Assembly: GCA_015501075.1 (NCBI GenBank)
Contig: JADNYJ010000265.1
Coordinates: 1 to 46,215, forward strand
DNA length: 46,215 bases
Source: Gymnopilus junonius
Lineage: Eukaryota > Basidiomycota > Agaricomycetes > Agaricales > Galerinaceae
Direction: 5' to 3'
The position numbers were made by a program, and so were the translations under genes. Position 1 is the stretch's first letter. The number at the start of each line of letters is the position of its first letter. This document shows, in pieces, positions 23,163 through 34,690 of this stretch. Under the pieces are notes generated by a model that made no database searches, was not told the DNA's origin, and saw only the letters and a program-made list of their open reading frames with translations.

Positions 23163-24023
23163 ATGTCTTCCTTCCAATTCCAACATAAATCCGTACACCC
23201 CTACATCCACACAACAAACTCGGACTCCGACATGCTCGAAGACGAAAGTCAAAGTGACAGTGGAAGATGTTCATCCGACGACGATGCGCATCGAAAGGAT
23301 AGTTTTGTGGACCACACCGTTATCCAAGAATGGGCGGCATCGATCGCAAGCGACAATGAAATACCATCTTTTGGATCTCATCCTTATCCCAACCGAAATC
23401 GGAATCGGGAACGATCTCAATCGCCGTCGTCGTCTCCTAGAAATAGACAGCGATATTCAGAATGGAGTCGCGAGCAAGGAGACGTCCATGCCACAACTTC
23501 GACCTATATTCCACGACCAGATTATAATTATGATCACTATCGTAGGCAGTATCAGCAGCAGTATTATGCACAACAACAAGAAATCACTCACCCTCGTTAT
23601 CGTCCTTCACCCGGACAAGGGTATCACCCCTCAGGGGAACGACAGGCACACTGTTCTGTAGGCAATGCTCTTCCTCCCCCTCTTCCATACAAATATTCCC
23701 AAGGACACACTCCATCAACCAATACGTACAACGGACGTCAACTCGCAAATCAGCCTGCAAATAGCCATTATACAGATCTCGGTCTCCACTCGAGTGCGAA
23801 TATGAGCTCCAACGCACGTAGGAACACAAACCCAGTTACATGCACCTCCAGCCGTGAAATGGAGGCGGTATATGGCCCCCCGCAAAATTGGGCCGTCATC
23901 TCGGACGCAACGATCATTACCACGCCTGGAAGTTTTCGTGCGGTTCTTTCGCCAGGGAGTATTGTAACGAAGGACCAGCTGAATTCAAATTCGAGGGGTG
24001 AAGAATCTATGAGATGGGATTGA
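23163..24023 (+). CDS. Hypothetical low-complexity protein, Tyr/Pro/Gln/Asn-rich
   Basis: An uninterrupted 286-codon frame begins MSSFQFQHKSVHPYIH. It has an acidic Ser/Asp segment (residues about 20-45), a basic NRNRNRERSQSPSSSPRNR stretch (about 77-95), a Tyr/Gln-rich part (YRRQYQQQYYAQQQ), and a better-ordered C-terminal part (NWAVISDATIITTPGSF). No domain is recognised and most of it is probably disordered. Upstream is a CT-rich tract with AACATG at the start. Composition resembles the frame at 25756-26688, but I see no clear paralogy. Confidence 0.6.
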   Translation: MSSFQFQHKSVHPYIHTTNSDSDMLEDESQSDSGRCSSDDDAHRKDSFVDHTVIQEWAASIASDNEIPSFGSHPYPNRNRNRERSQSPSSSPRNRQRYSEWSREQGDVHATTSTYIPRPDYNYDHYRRQYQQQYYAQQQEITHPRYRPSPGQGYHPSGERQAHCSVGNALPPPLPYKYSQGHTPSTNTYNGRQLANQPANSHYTDLGLHSSANMSSNARRNTNPVTCTSSREMEAVYGPPQNWAVISDATIITTPGSFRAVLSPGSIVTKDQLNSNSRGEESMRWD

Positions 24024-24320
24024 AGGGTTGGTAATTTTGAGTGAACTTCGAACCAAGGAAAAGGTAAAACGGTATAATTTGTAATGTAAAGTCACTCAGC
24101 TGATGCAAATAACACGTCACATATTGTCTTCGTAAGGCTCACTTCCAATAGTCCAAATGCCCTGATGTGAGATATCCAAGTCATTCTGAGTATAATCGTA
24201 AGGCGGAAGGAATTGATCGGCGACTATATCTAGTGTCCAGTATCAGTCATTAGGGCAGTACCAATACAAGATTTCCAACTCACGGAAATGGGACGTTCCT
24301 CAGACAGCTTCCCCTTTGTC

Positions 24321-25524
24321 CTAGATCTCAAACTCGTCCTTCAAGTTCATACCAATGAGCGTCGTGGGGAGAACGAGGGACACAGTCAAAAAGACATTGA
24401 GAGGTGTACTTCAAAAAGTAACGAAAGCTGCAGTACCATCCTCATAGGAGCAAGCCTGAACAGTCAGTAGATGCAGAGATCAAGACCATCCCGGTGTAGA
24501 CGAATGCACATTTCAAAGGCGAAGTAAACGCATTTACGCGACACCATCCGAATAGTGTAGTAGTAGGCGGACTCAAAGAAGCGGTCCTCGGTGAACAAAA
24601 TTCTAGGAATTTAAAGCACGTGGAGGGCCCCAAAGTTCGCCAAAGTTAGACCGTCGATAACAAAAGAGGACCAAACCTACCTCCTAAGGATCCATCAAAA
24701 TGGCGCCTTACCGCCAGAAAATTCAATAGATCTGTAAATAACTAACTAATCACTGTAAAATTTGAACCGGGTCTCGAAACAGAGAGTAAAGCAAGATGGG
24801 CAGACGCCACAAACAGCGGGTGCAATGTAAGTCTACATTTCGGGGTGCCGAATATGGAAGTGAGAGCCGATACGCCTTCGGAATTAGATAGAGTGAAAGT
24901 CAAAAAGGAGACCCTAGGATCGTAGAGGCGATACCACGCTGCCAAGTCGTAGGGAAAGTACTGCGAGATCTGACTGCGCTATCAGATGGAAGAGGAGACA
25001 TTCAACTAATCACAGAATCCCTAAGGCGAATGAAGAGCAAGATCTTGGAGCAAGAATAGGGTGGATGGGTATCAGGCCGAATACGAGCGATAGCGAGAGC
25101 TGCTGCGCAATTATATCTATGATATTTTGGCAGTCATTAGAGCGCCGTCGATTTGATATTCTAGACTTACATATTGAATAGACCCATCTTCCTTCAGATC
25201 GCTTCTACTGTCTCCCCAAATTCGGTCGCGACCAAGTGCTCGATGAAGTCGAATGCATTTCTTAACGAGCTTTGAGAGGGTGAAGAAGTTTGTTGATGGG
25301 GCATGAAGCAGCGCATGAGAATACGTCAATGATAAGGATGCAAGGGAAGGGAACAGAGTGGCCAAGCAGTATATAGCGGGGTTGAGGTCACTGACCGAAT
25401 TCAAGTTGATTCGGAATTGCTGAGTTCCGATTCGACCCACGTTGATTTGCATCCACGTGATGAAGGCGCGTCGCGCGAGCTTCGTCACCTCTCTTGTCTC
25501 CCTTCGTTGAACAACTAGTACCAT
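24321..25524 (-). CDS. Hypothetical multi-exon minus-strand gene
   Basis: Exon 1 (25524-25171) starts MVLVVQRRETREV and ends at donor GTAAGT. The next acceptor, CTGATAG at 24979, keeps phase 0 and opens an exon with FPYDLAAWYRLYDPRVSFL (24978 to about 24750). Further left on the same strand are open stretches with FFESAYYYTIRMVSR (about 24600-24500) and a hydrophobic NVFLTVSLVLPTTLIG, closing with TAG at 24321. Intermediate splice sites are not settled. Hydrophobic segments suggest a membrane protein. I do not recognise the family, and stops between the stretches mean it may be degenerate. Confidence 0.35.
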
Positions 25525-25755
25525 TAGATCCTTAATTCTATACTACACAAATTCTTGATATTTACTGCCCGGATCACGTAAAATATGATATCGTAAGTAC
25601 TATATCTTGCCCAAATTTTGTCGGGCCAAACTAGCACTGACGGTATCACCTTTATCCCCGGCTCCTCTTTGTTTCTAGATTTGGCCCATATCGCTGCTAG
25701 AAGGGCCACCATAACTATCTATCGCACTGTACGACAATAGGCACATTTTTATCGT

Positions 25756-26688
25756 GTGCACCTGGAGCATAAACATGCCATAGAATCTTCCTATAATGGA
25801 TTTAACCCCACAAATTCCTTTCTCGATATCAATTGTTCAGATCAACACACCGTCAAGCATCTATACATCGAAATGAACGACGCAACTCTTTCCTGCCTCA
25901 CTGTTATCCCCACTTCCCAGTATCAGAACGTCGACCATCTCAACGAATTCGATTACTCCTCCTCCGAGGAAGAGGGGAAGGGCAAGAGCTCTTTTCGCTT
26001 GCCAGTACCTGTAACTTGAAAAAGTCCATATTGCTCCACGGTACAAAGCACGCGCAAAGGACACAAGTCAAACTCCATTTGCGTTACTAAAGCACCGCCT
26101 TCCGGACAGATTTTCGACACAGAACTGAGTCGCATCCAGAGTTCTTCCATCCATATTCACAATAATCAAATGCCGTCTTTGAGGTACCGGTATCCAACAT
26201 ATTCTGATCTACATTCACAGAATTATAGAGAAGACAGCCATATGAGCAAACTTTCCAGGTGTATCAACACCGTACCTCCTCCTTCATACTTTATCTCAGT
26301 GCCAGAGTACACTTTAAGACCCGCATCATGGCATAACAGGACAACGACGCCATACTATATACAAAGGCAGCACGAAGATATCGCACCACCTTACCATCAA
26401 CCTCCACACGAATATGGACTTGAAGGTCGCCACCGAGTCCAAGCCCATGATATCCGATCTTCGGTACCATTATTTCAGCCACCTCTCTCAAGCAACGCCC
26501 ACTACGAATACCATCATGCTCAACCCGCCCCACCTAACATCAATTATCGTTACAGCGGGTACCAAAGAATGAGCCAAGACTCAGATTACGAACGTACCAG
26601 CCATAATAGCAACTCGAATCTCGAGCCTAAGTGTGATTGCATACATTGCAACTCTTGGGAAGACCTAGGCCGAAATGAAGGAGATTGA
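25756..26688 (+). CDS. Hypothetical low-complexity protein with one in-frame TGA or an intron
   Basis: Two open stretches lie in the same frame, separated by a single TGA at 26017-26019. The first includes MNDATLSCLTVIP (ATG at 25875) and an acidic SSSEEEGKGK. The second, from 26020, reads without a stop to 26688; its first in-frame ATG is 26170. The second part is Tyr/Pro/His/Gln-rich and ends with a small Cys pair motif, CDCIHC. A donor GTACCTG at about 26006 could remove the TGA by splicing, but no acceptor in the right phase is obvious. Options are a nonsense mutation, a short intron, or two starts. No domain is recognised. Confidence 0.45.
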
Positions 26689-27020
26689 AATTTGAGAAAG
26701 GATCAAGAAAGGATAGGCCATGAGCCCATAGTCGTTGACCAGAGGGTTGAGGCTACGGAAGAAAATGGTACTATTGATGATCATTGAATCGATTAGTAAG
26801 TGAACAGCGAATGTTAGATAATGGTTATATTGTGATACTCAGCCAAGGATATGTTGACAAATCGAATGGTGTGTGTCCTTACTCAAGAACCGTTATTCGC
26901 ATCAGGTACGTTAAAATCGTTACTTGAATTGAATTTAGAGGCAGATAGAACGTCATTGAAAATTTCGTATTAAACGCGGTACAATTAGATTGATGAAGGC
27001 CAAGTCCACTATAATCAATT
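26689..27020. other. Intergenic, AT-rich
   Basis: Convergent 3' regions of the plus-strand low-complexity gene and the minus-strand PPxY gene. I see no gene or repeat here. Confidence 0.5.
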
Positions 27021-27897
27021 TCATACAACTCTCGAGGGCGACGATACACCCCCCTCTAATATCGGTGAAATGTCTGAATAAGCCGGAGGCGGGTCAACAC
27101 TATCCAATGACAGTCGTGAAGCATCATCCAGAACTGCACTCCCCACGTTAATCCTCATAGCTTCCGACAGCTGTCTTCGTAACACCTTGACCGTTCGGCG
27201 ATGCGAACTATCTGAATCCTCTGGTTCATTGTGGGCTAACGATAGCGCTGTCTGCAGTTGTAAGAGCAGATGATGTATCCTGTGGGCGTTCAGGATTTCG
27301 GTGGGAAGGGACGGCGTGTTGCGGGGAGTGAGGTAAGGCGGCCGCGGTACGGCTTCGTTTGTATCGAGGTTCGGATGTTCAGGGACGTGTAGGAGGTCGT
27401 CTACGTTGAATGAGGCGTTGGGTATGTTGATGGTGTAGGCGTAGGGGTAATATCCCGAGGCCGAGGAAAGAGCACTTTGAGGTCTGTTTATCTCGCTTGA
27501 CCCGTCTATGTCTGGTTCACCTAGGTCTCAAAAGGAGTCCTGATCTCAGTAACGACTCGAATTTACAGATAAGGTGACTCTAACGCACCATGGTGAAATA
27601 CTTCTCCATCCCGCCTATACCTCTTCAATGCTTTCACTAAACGGCTGAACGCGAAAAAGAAAAGGAGCAAGAATATGTATCGTTCAGGGTATTGCTCCGT
27701 CTTTGTATAAGGTGAAGGATGTCTTGAAGGAGCGCTTGGAAGAAGAGGCATAGCTATCGATGATCAGAGAAGAGAGTAGGTATAGTAGTGCTAGGAAGTG
27801 ATTGGAAGGGATGAACGTACCAAGGAGGATCGTGAACGAGAGTCGTACTAAGAGCTGGAAAGTTGTCGCCTTCTCAACCAACTCATGAAACTCAAAT
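27021..27897 (-). CDS. Small membrane protein with cytosolic PPxY tail (hypothetical)
   Basis: Three exons connect in phase on the minus strand: 27897-27821, 27753-27589 and 27520-27021, with GT-AG introns of 67 and 68 bases. The exon 1 segment is hydrophobic (TTFQLLVRLSFTILLA). Exon 2 has a second hydrophobic stretch (YIFLLLFFFAFSRLVKAL) followed by a basic LKRYRR. Exon 3 is a 166-residue polar tail with helical QLQTALSLAH, VKVLRRQL and a PPPAYSDIS motif near the end. PPxY motifs recruit WW domains of Rsp5/NEDD4-type ubiquitin ligases, so regulated trafficking is plausible; this is inference. The first exon and start codon are not settled. An ATG at 27979 (MFNDYLNNQ) is a candidate but its donor is unclear. 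Confidence 0.55.
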
Positions 27898-30310
27898 GCC
27901 TAAGACGGTCTTAAATCGCCGCAGGTTAAGGGAGCGTCATCAACCCCGAAGTCTGGTTGTTGAGGTAGTCGTTGAACATGGAGACTAATTATAACTCCCG
28001 GAAGCATTCTTCCTCGACGTTATTGGGTGCAGTTGCGGCGAGGATTCAAAACGTACTGATCACTTGGACCAAGTATGAAGATTCTCGGCGGCCAGAACAT
28101 TTGGGCTGCCGACGTAGCTTCTTAACCAAGGCGACTGTCAAGGAACGGGCAATTCTTTCCGTGGGCGCTGTCCTGGGCGGCTCATAGGAACATTTTGCTG
28201 ACCTCAGTCGCATGGTACCTAAATTAGAATGAGAGGTCGAGCACTGCCCAGATCCTTCTGGCTTCACTTACCAAATTCTGTACGCAGTTGGAATCAATGA
28301 AGCACTCTACACTGCTTAAAAATGTGGTGATTAGAACCAGAATTACGAATAAGTGAAGAAAGTGGAAGAGAAACGCGACACCCAGCCTCGCTGCCTATAT
28401 CACATGACCTTTTTGATGTCTCCCGCTCTCCCGTCCTGCTCTCCCACTCCCTTCACTGCTAGGCATATCCCTCATCATGCTCTCCGTCTATTCGACATTT
28501 TCTAGGACAACCCCCATGGCCCCTTTCAAGTTCCTGGCCCTCATTATGGCTCTTAGATTGGAGCCTCCCTCGACTAAGGTTCGTGCCAGCGTTCCAATGT
28601 TCAAGCCCACTCGCTTCTCCTTTAATGATTTGGACCTCAGCGCCGCAGAACTTGAACCAACGCAATTTCTTAGTCCGCCCTGAGTTATACCTTTAGATCC
28701 GATACAAGAGTACCACAGCCTATAATGCTAGAGGCGGTGGTGGACCATGACGAGGGACGTGGGGAGGTGGGGGTGGTACACTGCGAGCCAGAGCGAAATG
28801 CGGGCGTGATATCTATTCAGATGTAGCTCTCAGCCCAGTAGCCTTGGCGTAGCCCGCCTCTCAATGGGTGTTAGTCGATGGTCGGAGGAAATGTCATGGA
28901 GACGTATCTTTGATCGTAAGGATCCAGGGAGATGATTGGTGAGCTCTGCTTTACTATTCACAAGAACAACATCCGACGAATCTAATCCAGCTCGTCGGGC
29001 AACCTATTAGAGGTCGTGTATACCGTGTCCGTCCGTACCAATTTAGTCCAGCTGGACACCGCGTGTCGATGAGAGGTGGGATGCGAACTTATTCTTACAT
29101 TGTGTTCATTGCTGACATGAGATGTAGATCATCGTAAGGCTTCAGAGGACCACTGCAGCTTCGGCACTGGCTACCTTCTTACATCCACGTCGAACAACTT
29201 TTCGTAGGTTCCATAGGCTTCGCTATCGTCGCCTAGAATACACTCCAACATCACCTACCTCCCCCTAACCTCCGCCAGTTCGAACTCCAACTTCAGCTGC
29301 TCTTCTTTAATCCTCACCACCAAAATCCCATGGGCTGCCATGCGAAAGCTCCTTAACCTTCTCACAGACGGATGACGGATGGGTGCGAGGATGTTACTGC
29401 CACGTTGATGCTGCTGCAACTGGAGGAGATGGTTGGTGACGTGACGAGGCAGTGGTGTGAGCTGGCATATCATAGGCAAATCTTCCGCGCTTCAGAGAAC
29501 CTCGAAGTCCCTCACAGTCCCTCGAAATGCTGCAGCGCTCATGAGGGAGTCCCTCAGACGCCAACCTCGACCAAATTCGCTCTCATCTTATCCATATCGC
29601 ACTGGCCTTCGTCTGCTCGGCTCCTCTTTCTCCGTCTGCTCCGGCTTCACCTGCCCCGACTCGGATCCTCTCCTCTTCTTTCTGCATCAACTGCAATTGA
29701 AACCTCTGCATCTCAATAAGAAGGCCTGATAATCCGTTTAATCGTCTGTGTTAGGATCGCTCGTCATTGGTCATTCGGCAGTCTGATGTTTGATTCTGGT
29801 CCACTGGGTGCGGGTGGCGGTGATGCACGCAGAAACATGTGAGCTGGCAGTGGTTGCGGTCGTTTACTGTAGAGTATATGCTGCTGAGGAGTGTGTGGTG
29901 TGTGGTGTTCATGCAAGCTGTATGACTCCATCCAAACTGTGTGGGGTGTAAAGCTGAAGATACTGATGAATGTCATCTTTCTCATTATCCGTTGTGGTTT
30001 AGAGGAATAGACTTGATTTCTCTTTAGAATCGTTGAGGCCGTTTACTATGGTGATTTCCATCAAACACGACTTTGTAAAAGCAAACTTTACACCAATCAA
30101 CAAGGACACATTTAGACGTACCGATGCTGCGCACATATAGCTTAGGATCTCCGTTGAAATTTTGAAGCTTTTCTCAGTATTATTCGATTTAACGAACACC
30201 TGACACATTATTGGCTGTGGGTACGACGGCCAACTCAACAGTCGTTTTTAACCCGGGGCCGAGCTTGAGTACATACTTGACCACGTTCACTACCTTTACC
30301 AGGCATATAA
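27898..30310. other. Mostly unassigned stretch
   Basis: No clear domain. A 68-codon frame at 28477-28683 (+, starts MLSVYSTFSRTTPMAPF) follows a CT-rich leader and could be a small gene, with no supporting homology. Frames at 29255-29479 (-) and 29372-29719 (+) overlap and carry no recognisable motif. ATGAAGTACATTGCAG at 30311 begins the Rho-like gene. Confidence 0.4.
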
Positions 30311-31444
30311 ATGAAGTACATTGCAGTTAACGGTACGCTACTTTCCTACCAGTAACGTTTTCGCGTTTTAGATGTGACGCTTCCGCGTCGGGCCACAGCT
30401 GCGGTTGTAGGCGATGCTGGTGCAGGTAAAGTATGGGCGATTCAATTACGACTCACTGTGGGCCCCGGCTGGAAACTGCATATCTCATTCCTGGGTTCTC
30501 TTACTTAGAGTCGGCTGCTGGTGGCTTATTCCTATGGGGTTCATACGGTGAGTTCATCTTTATCTTTGAATGTCTAATCTTCTCTTCTCTAAAATAACGT
30601 ATCGTGTCATGCTCAACTCCAACAGGCGAATAATGTTCATCCCGGTGAATTTTATCCAATTTATGCCCAGTTTCCGAGTGGATGCTCATATACTGTATAT
30701 GTCAAGCAATGAGTTGTTATGTTCACGATCGAGTAGTCGACCATCACGCTGTCTCCCTGCGACTATTCGACACATCCAGCGGTCCGAATCCCAACTACGA
30801 TGACCTTCGTATCTCAGCGTACTCACATACCGATGTGATCTTCATCTGTTTCTCGCTCGTCGATCCTGAAAGTTACGAAAGCGTCCGTACAAAGGTCAGT
30901 CAAAATTCAAAATCTATCTTTTCTTGGCCGAATCGAAACAATGTAACGTTCAAAATAGTGGTACCCAGAGATCTCTCGACATGCTCCAAGGGCCAAGATA
31001 TTGCTCATAGGCACAAAGGTGGACTTGAGAGATGGCCTTGAGGTTGTTGAAGATTTGGAAAATCGGTATGCCGCATACTCTAGAGTAGACGAATTTTCTC
31101 TGCGTTTACAGTGTTAATCGAATCCTTGTTATTCCGTAGGAATCTCAAACCAGTGACGTACCAACAAGGGCTGGCAATGTGCAGCGACATCTCTGCAGCA
31201 GGGTACTTTGAATGTTCAGCGTGTACAGGGGAAGGACTCGGCGTCGTTTTTGAGGAAGGGATGCGGATTGCTGGTGCGTCGGTGAGTGGGAGTGCGTATG
31301 CTGATGGATTGTCTTATTCATTCGTACCGCTTTACAGTCCCGCTCTTCTGTAGGAAAACGACGGTCGTGTATAGTATTCTGACTGGGCAGAAAGGTATGG
31401 AAGGGGAAGAAGGGACTCTTAATGAAGAGGCGGCTGCGAGATAA
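30311..31444 (+). CDS. Atypical Rho-like small GTPase, switch regions degenerate, no CaaX box
   Basis: Seven exons: 30311-30332, 30372-30430, 30509-30546, 30626-30894, 30959-31065, 31140-31273 and 31338-31444. The P-loop is VVGDAGAGKS. Rho-type landmarks follow: YSHTDVIFICFSLVDPESYE, WYPEISRHAPRAKILLIGTK then VDLRD (G4 TKxD intact), VTYQQGLAM, and YFECSACTGEGL (G5). The G3 motif is LFDTSSG instead of WDTAGQ, so the catalytic Gln is missing. The switch I region (HPGEFYPIYAQF) lacks the usual PT. The C-terminus ends EEAAAR with no CaaX cysteine, so prenylation is not expected. Exon 4 needs a one-base frame change between about 30670 and 30710 (TGA near 30710) unless an alternative acceptor that skips switch I is used. 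It is either an expressed degenerate Rho relative or an early pseudogene. Confidence 0.7.
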
Positions 31445-31734
31445 ATTACCAGGAAAATCAGGTGTGAATGGTTTATTGTTTATTCATCTGCATCTGGTCC
31501 CGGCCCCAATTTGAAATCGATGGGAGGAAAGAGGAATTCAGGGAAGAAAGGTCAGACTGCGAATACGGCATGGTGCACTATAGTCCGAGATAAATGCAAT
31601 TGATTCAATCTACAGGTATCTACGTACACTTGGATGCCGGAAGGACTGTCAAGATGCCTCTAATAACCTGTGCGCACAATGGCTAACAGAATAGTGCATC
31701 ATTCCAAAAGGGCTGGCTGTCTTTCACCGTCAAG

Positions 31735-32560
31735 GGGTAGCTTTGAGATCACGTATGAAGAGAGGCGCGTCCATGACGTGACTGACGAAAAGGAATTGGA
31801 CCTGTAGATGAGGAGGGCAGCGTTCATTGTCAGAATGCTGAATTAATTGCGGGAAAGTAAGAAACGATGCAAGCACCATCCATAAATACAGAAAATAGGT
31901 GGAGCGGGACAAAATAAGATGTTTCGAATCAGGAAGGAGGAATGACACGAAAAAGAAGATGAAAAGAACCAAAAAAGGCGGATGCAACATGACTTACCAA
32001 GTGACGCTCGTTCCAGCAGCCGATTTGGCATCTCTACCGCCTAACCCTCCGCCCAGCTACTCACCTCATTTGGTCTTGTTTGTTCAGAAGCTTGATACTG
32101 TCCGGAGGAAGTATGTATCTCAGCCCGTCCGAGGTCAGCTGAGAAATGTAGTGAGTAAAACTCGACCTTGGAGAAGATATTGACAACTTACACGCTCCCA
32201 TACCCTAGACTCTACACCTTCGATAAGCAGCCATAGCCGCAAGGTCGAACTTTGGCGGCTTGAAGAGGAAGAAAAAATCACGTAAAATGCCGAAATATAG
32301 GCGTAAAATTTTTGCTTACGATGATTGTATGAGTTCCCAGAATGTTATGGTGGTATACATGCACGAACAATAACGTACCAAGACGAGGTAAACATGAGAG
32401 AGCCAGACTTGAGTGGGATTCCGATCACGCAACAGTGTAGTTCCCCAGCTGAGCAAGCTATGGAGCATACGTGTGTGATTTGTCCGATGTCATCGTTGGC
32501 CATGGGACAAGAAACGAATGAAGGGAGGGATAGTGGAAGGTCATCGTCATCGTCGACCAC
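31735..32560 (-). CDS. Possible minus-strand gene duplicated with the reductase, copy 1
   Basis: I do not recognise the product. On the minus strand a donor CTTG|GTACGTT near 32378 and a donor CACTTG|GTAAGTCA near 31998 are both conserved in the second tandem unit. A last exon from about 31805 reads SHVMDAPLFIRDLKATP and stops at 31735. The 5' part contains an open stretch MVDDDDDLPLSLPSFV (start 32560). The middle could not be joined in one frame, so the gene is uncertain. It would be divergent from the reductase at 32936. Confidence 0.3.
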
Positions 32561-32935
32561 GATGATGCAAGGCCGTACGAGTCACATGACACTTGCCGAG
32601 CCAGGCGAGCTTGAGCCTCCCGACTGATGCCATGGATACCCTCCGACTGCCACTGTCCCAGTCGGCCTCTGATCAGTTTGAATCTACTCCAGCTCACAGG
32701 TCTAGCTAGCTCCTCGTCAAGCGCGCGCGTTCCGTGAACATCTTCTCCCACACCGAAGGACCACCCTTGAACTGCCTATTTACGGATCACCGATGCCCAT
32801 TGGTCATACCGACGTCAGGACTCCTCATGATTATAAATGTCGATGGTCTTCCAGAAAGTTATCGCGAATCTTTCCTCCTCTTATCTAAGTCTTGATCAAC
32901 CACATCTCTGAGCTCGCTCACGAGTCGCATTGGCA

Positions 32936-34621
32936 ATGGCTCCTATCACCAATGGACGTGTTCTCTTCAACTCTTACCCTGATGGTAAGTTCCACCTCCT
33001 TCATTCACATTATCGCCGGGCCCTTCTTACCACCAAAATCGCTGCGTAGGTTATCCTGAACCCGGAAAGACGACAGTGTACGACACCACCGAGACCATAG
33101 ACCTCGATACTGTCCCTCTCAACGGCGGATTCTTGCTCAAAACGCTCGAGCTTTCTATTGACCCATATATGAGAGGCCGTATGGTCCGCCCGGACACTCC
33201 CTCGTATTCCCCTCCATGGGCGATCGGCCAAGTGTGATTCATTACCATTTGGGCTTTTCATATGAAAAAAGGGTACTGATAGCAACCCTTTTTTCCCAGT
33301 ATTCCCAGCAACGGTGTGGGTGTTGTTCTGCGGTCTGAAAATCCCAAAGTCAAAGTCGGAGACCACATTTCCGGTTTCCTGGGTAAGCTCTCGATCCTCT
33401 TCGTACGTTATACAATCGAATCAGCATTCACATTTCCCCCTTTTCGATTCTATTCTACTCTAGAGCACAAGCAGTACGCTGTGATAAAGACCCTTGAAGG
33501 TCTTCGAATTTTGGACAATCCCAACAAGTTACCATGGACGGCCTTCCTCGGTGTTCTTGGCATGCCTGGTCTGTTCCTCTCTTCCTGCTGATCACTCTTC
33601 GTCATTAATCATAGCATTATCTTAGGCAAGACGGCTTTTATGGCATGGCGCGAATACTCCTCAGCGAAGAAGGTGCGTCCTATACCAGAAAACCAAACTG
33701 ACAAGTCATCCTTTACTCACTGAAAACGCCCACAAATACCAGGGCGAAACGGTCTTCGTCTCAACCGGCGCTGGTCCAGTCGGCTCGTAAGATATATTCA
33801 TCATCACCCAAACGCTCCTGAAAGTTAAACAACCCACTTCATCTCAGCCTCGTCATCCAACTCGGCAAAATAGACGGCTTGAAAGTCATCGCCTCCGCTG
33901 GTTCAGACGAGAAAGTCCAATTCATGAAAGACATCGGCGCGGATGTCGCTTTTAACTATAAAACGACCAAAACAGAGGAAGTGTTGGCGAAGGAAGGCCC
34001 TATTGATATGTAAGCTTTTCTTTTCCACCGCTCGTTGAATGACTGAGTTGAACGTGACCCTTTTTAACTTACTTACAAGTTACTGGGATAATGTGGGTGG
34101 GGAAACGTTGGAAACAGCGATCGACGCTGCGAGGCTCAACGCACGTTTCATTGTACGTTTGTTATTTTCAGTAGGGATATATTTTCCGATCATCTCATCT
34201 CTAGGAATGCGGTATGATATCCGCTTATAACACCGGCTACACCTTCCCAATCCGAGTAAGTCCCTCCCTCCTCCTCTCCTCCTCCTCTCCTCCTCCTCTC
34301 CTCCTCCTCTCCTCCTCCTCTCCTCCTCCTCTCCTCCTCTTCCACCCTCATCTAACCCCCCCTTCTCTCTCCCCTCTCCCCACCTAGAACTTCTTCCAAA
34401 TCATCGCCAAATCGCTCTCCTTCCACGGCTTCATCATCGGCCGTCTCACCGCCAAATGGGATTCGGAATTCTACAAGACGATTACCCCTCTCGTGGAAGG
34501 TGGACAGATCAAGTTTAAAGAACATATTTATGAGGGGTTGCAGAGGGATGGGGAGGGGATTTTGGCGGTGCAGAGGGGGTGGAATAGGGGCAAGGCGGTT
34601 GTGCATGTTGCGGATGAGTGA
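32936..34621 (+). CDS. NADP-dependent alkenal/prostaglandin-reductase-like oxidoreductase (MDR family), copy 1
   Basis: About ten short exons join in phase into a protein of roughly 345 residues, starting MAPITNGRVLFNSYPDG and ending KAVVHVADE. It has the PTGR / leukotriene B4 12-hydroxydehydrogenase layout: an N-terminal GroES-like part (ELSIDPYMRGRM, VKVGDHI), a LGMPGKTAFMAWREYSSAKK segment, a nucleotide-binding STGAGPVGS loop, FNYKTTKTEEV, and the signature YWDNVGGETLE. These enzymes reduce the C=C bond of alpha,beta-unsaturated carbonyls with NADPH and use no zinc; catalytic-zinc Cys ligands are indeed absent. The donor after WAIGQV is GTGATT, weaker than GTGAGT in copy 2. Intron 34254-34387 carries a minisatellite. 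It appears intact. A detoxification role is inferred. Confidence 0.9.
34265..34343 (+). repeat. Intronic CT-rich minisatellite
   Basis: About seven copies of an 11-base CCTCCTCCTCT unit lie in the last intron of reductase copy 1. The matching intron of copy 2 lacks it. Confidence 0.9.
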
Positions 34622-34690
34622 GTGGATGGGTGGGGATGGGTGGGTGGATGGAGGAATAGATGGATGGATGGAGGAATGGATGGATGGTTG
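34622..34690 (+). repeat. GGAT/GGATGGAT microsatellite after reductase copy 1
   Basis: Imperfect GGATGGATGG(A/T) repeats directly follow the stop codon, probably in the 3' UTR. Confidence 0.8.

Larger units (their letters stand above)
31735..34621 (+). repeat. Tandem duplication, unit 1
   Basis: This segment and 35330-38590 share order and sequence: a minus-strand spliced stretch (shared ATGACTTACCAAGTGA, CGTAAAATGC and AATAACGTACCAAG blocks) followed by an NADP-dependent reductase gene with the same exon pattern. Coding parts are much more similar than introns and flanks, so the duplication is not recent. Confidence 0.8.

Noticed and set aside
23163..26688. 23163-24023 and 25756-26688 as a duplicated gene pair
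   Set aside because: They share composition (Tyr/Pro/Gln-rich, acidic Ser N-terminus) but I could not align more than short low-complexity runs.
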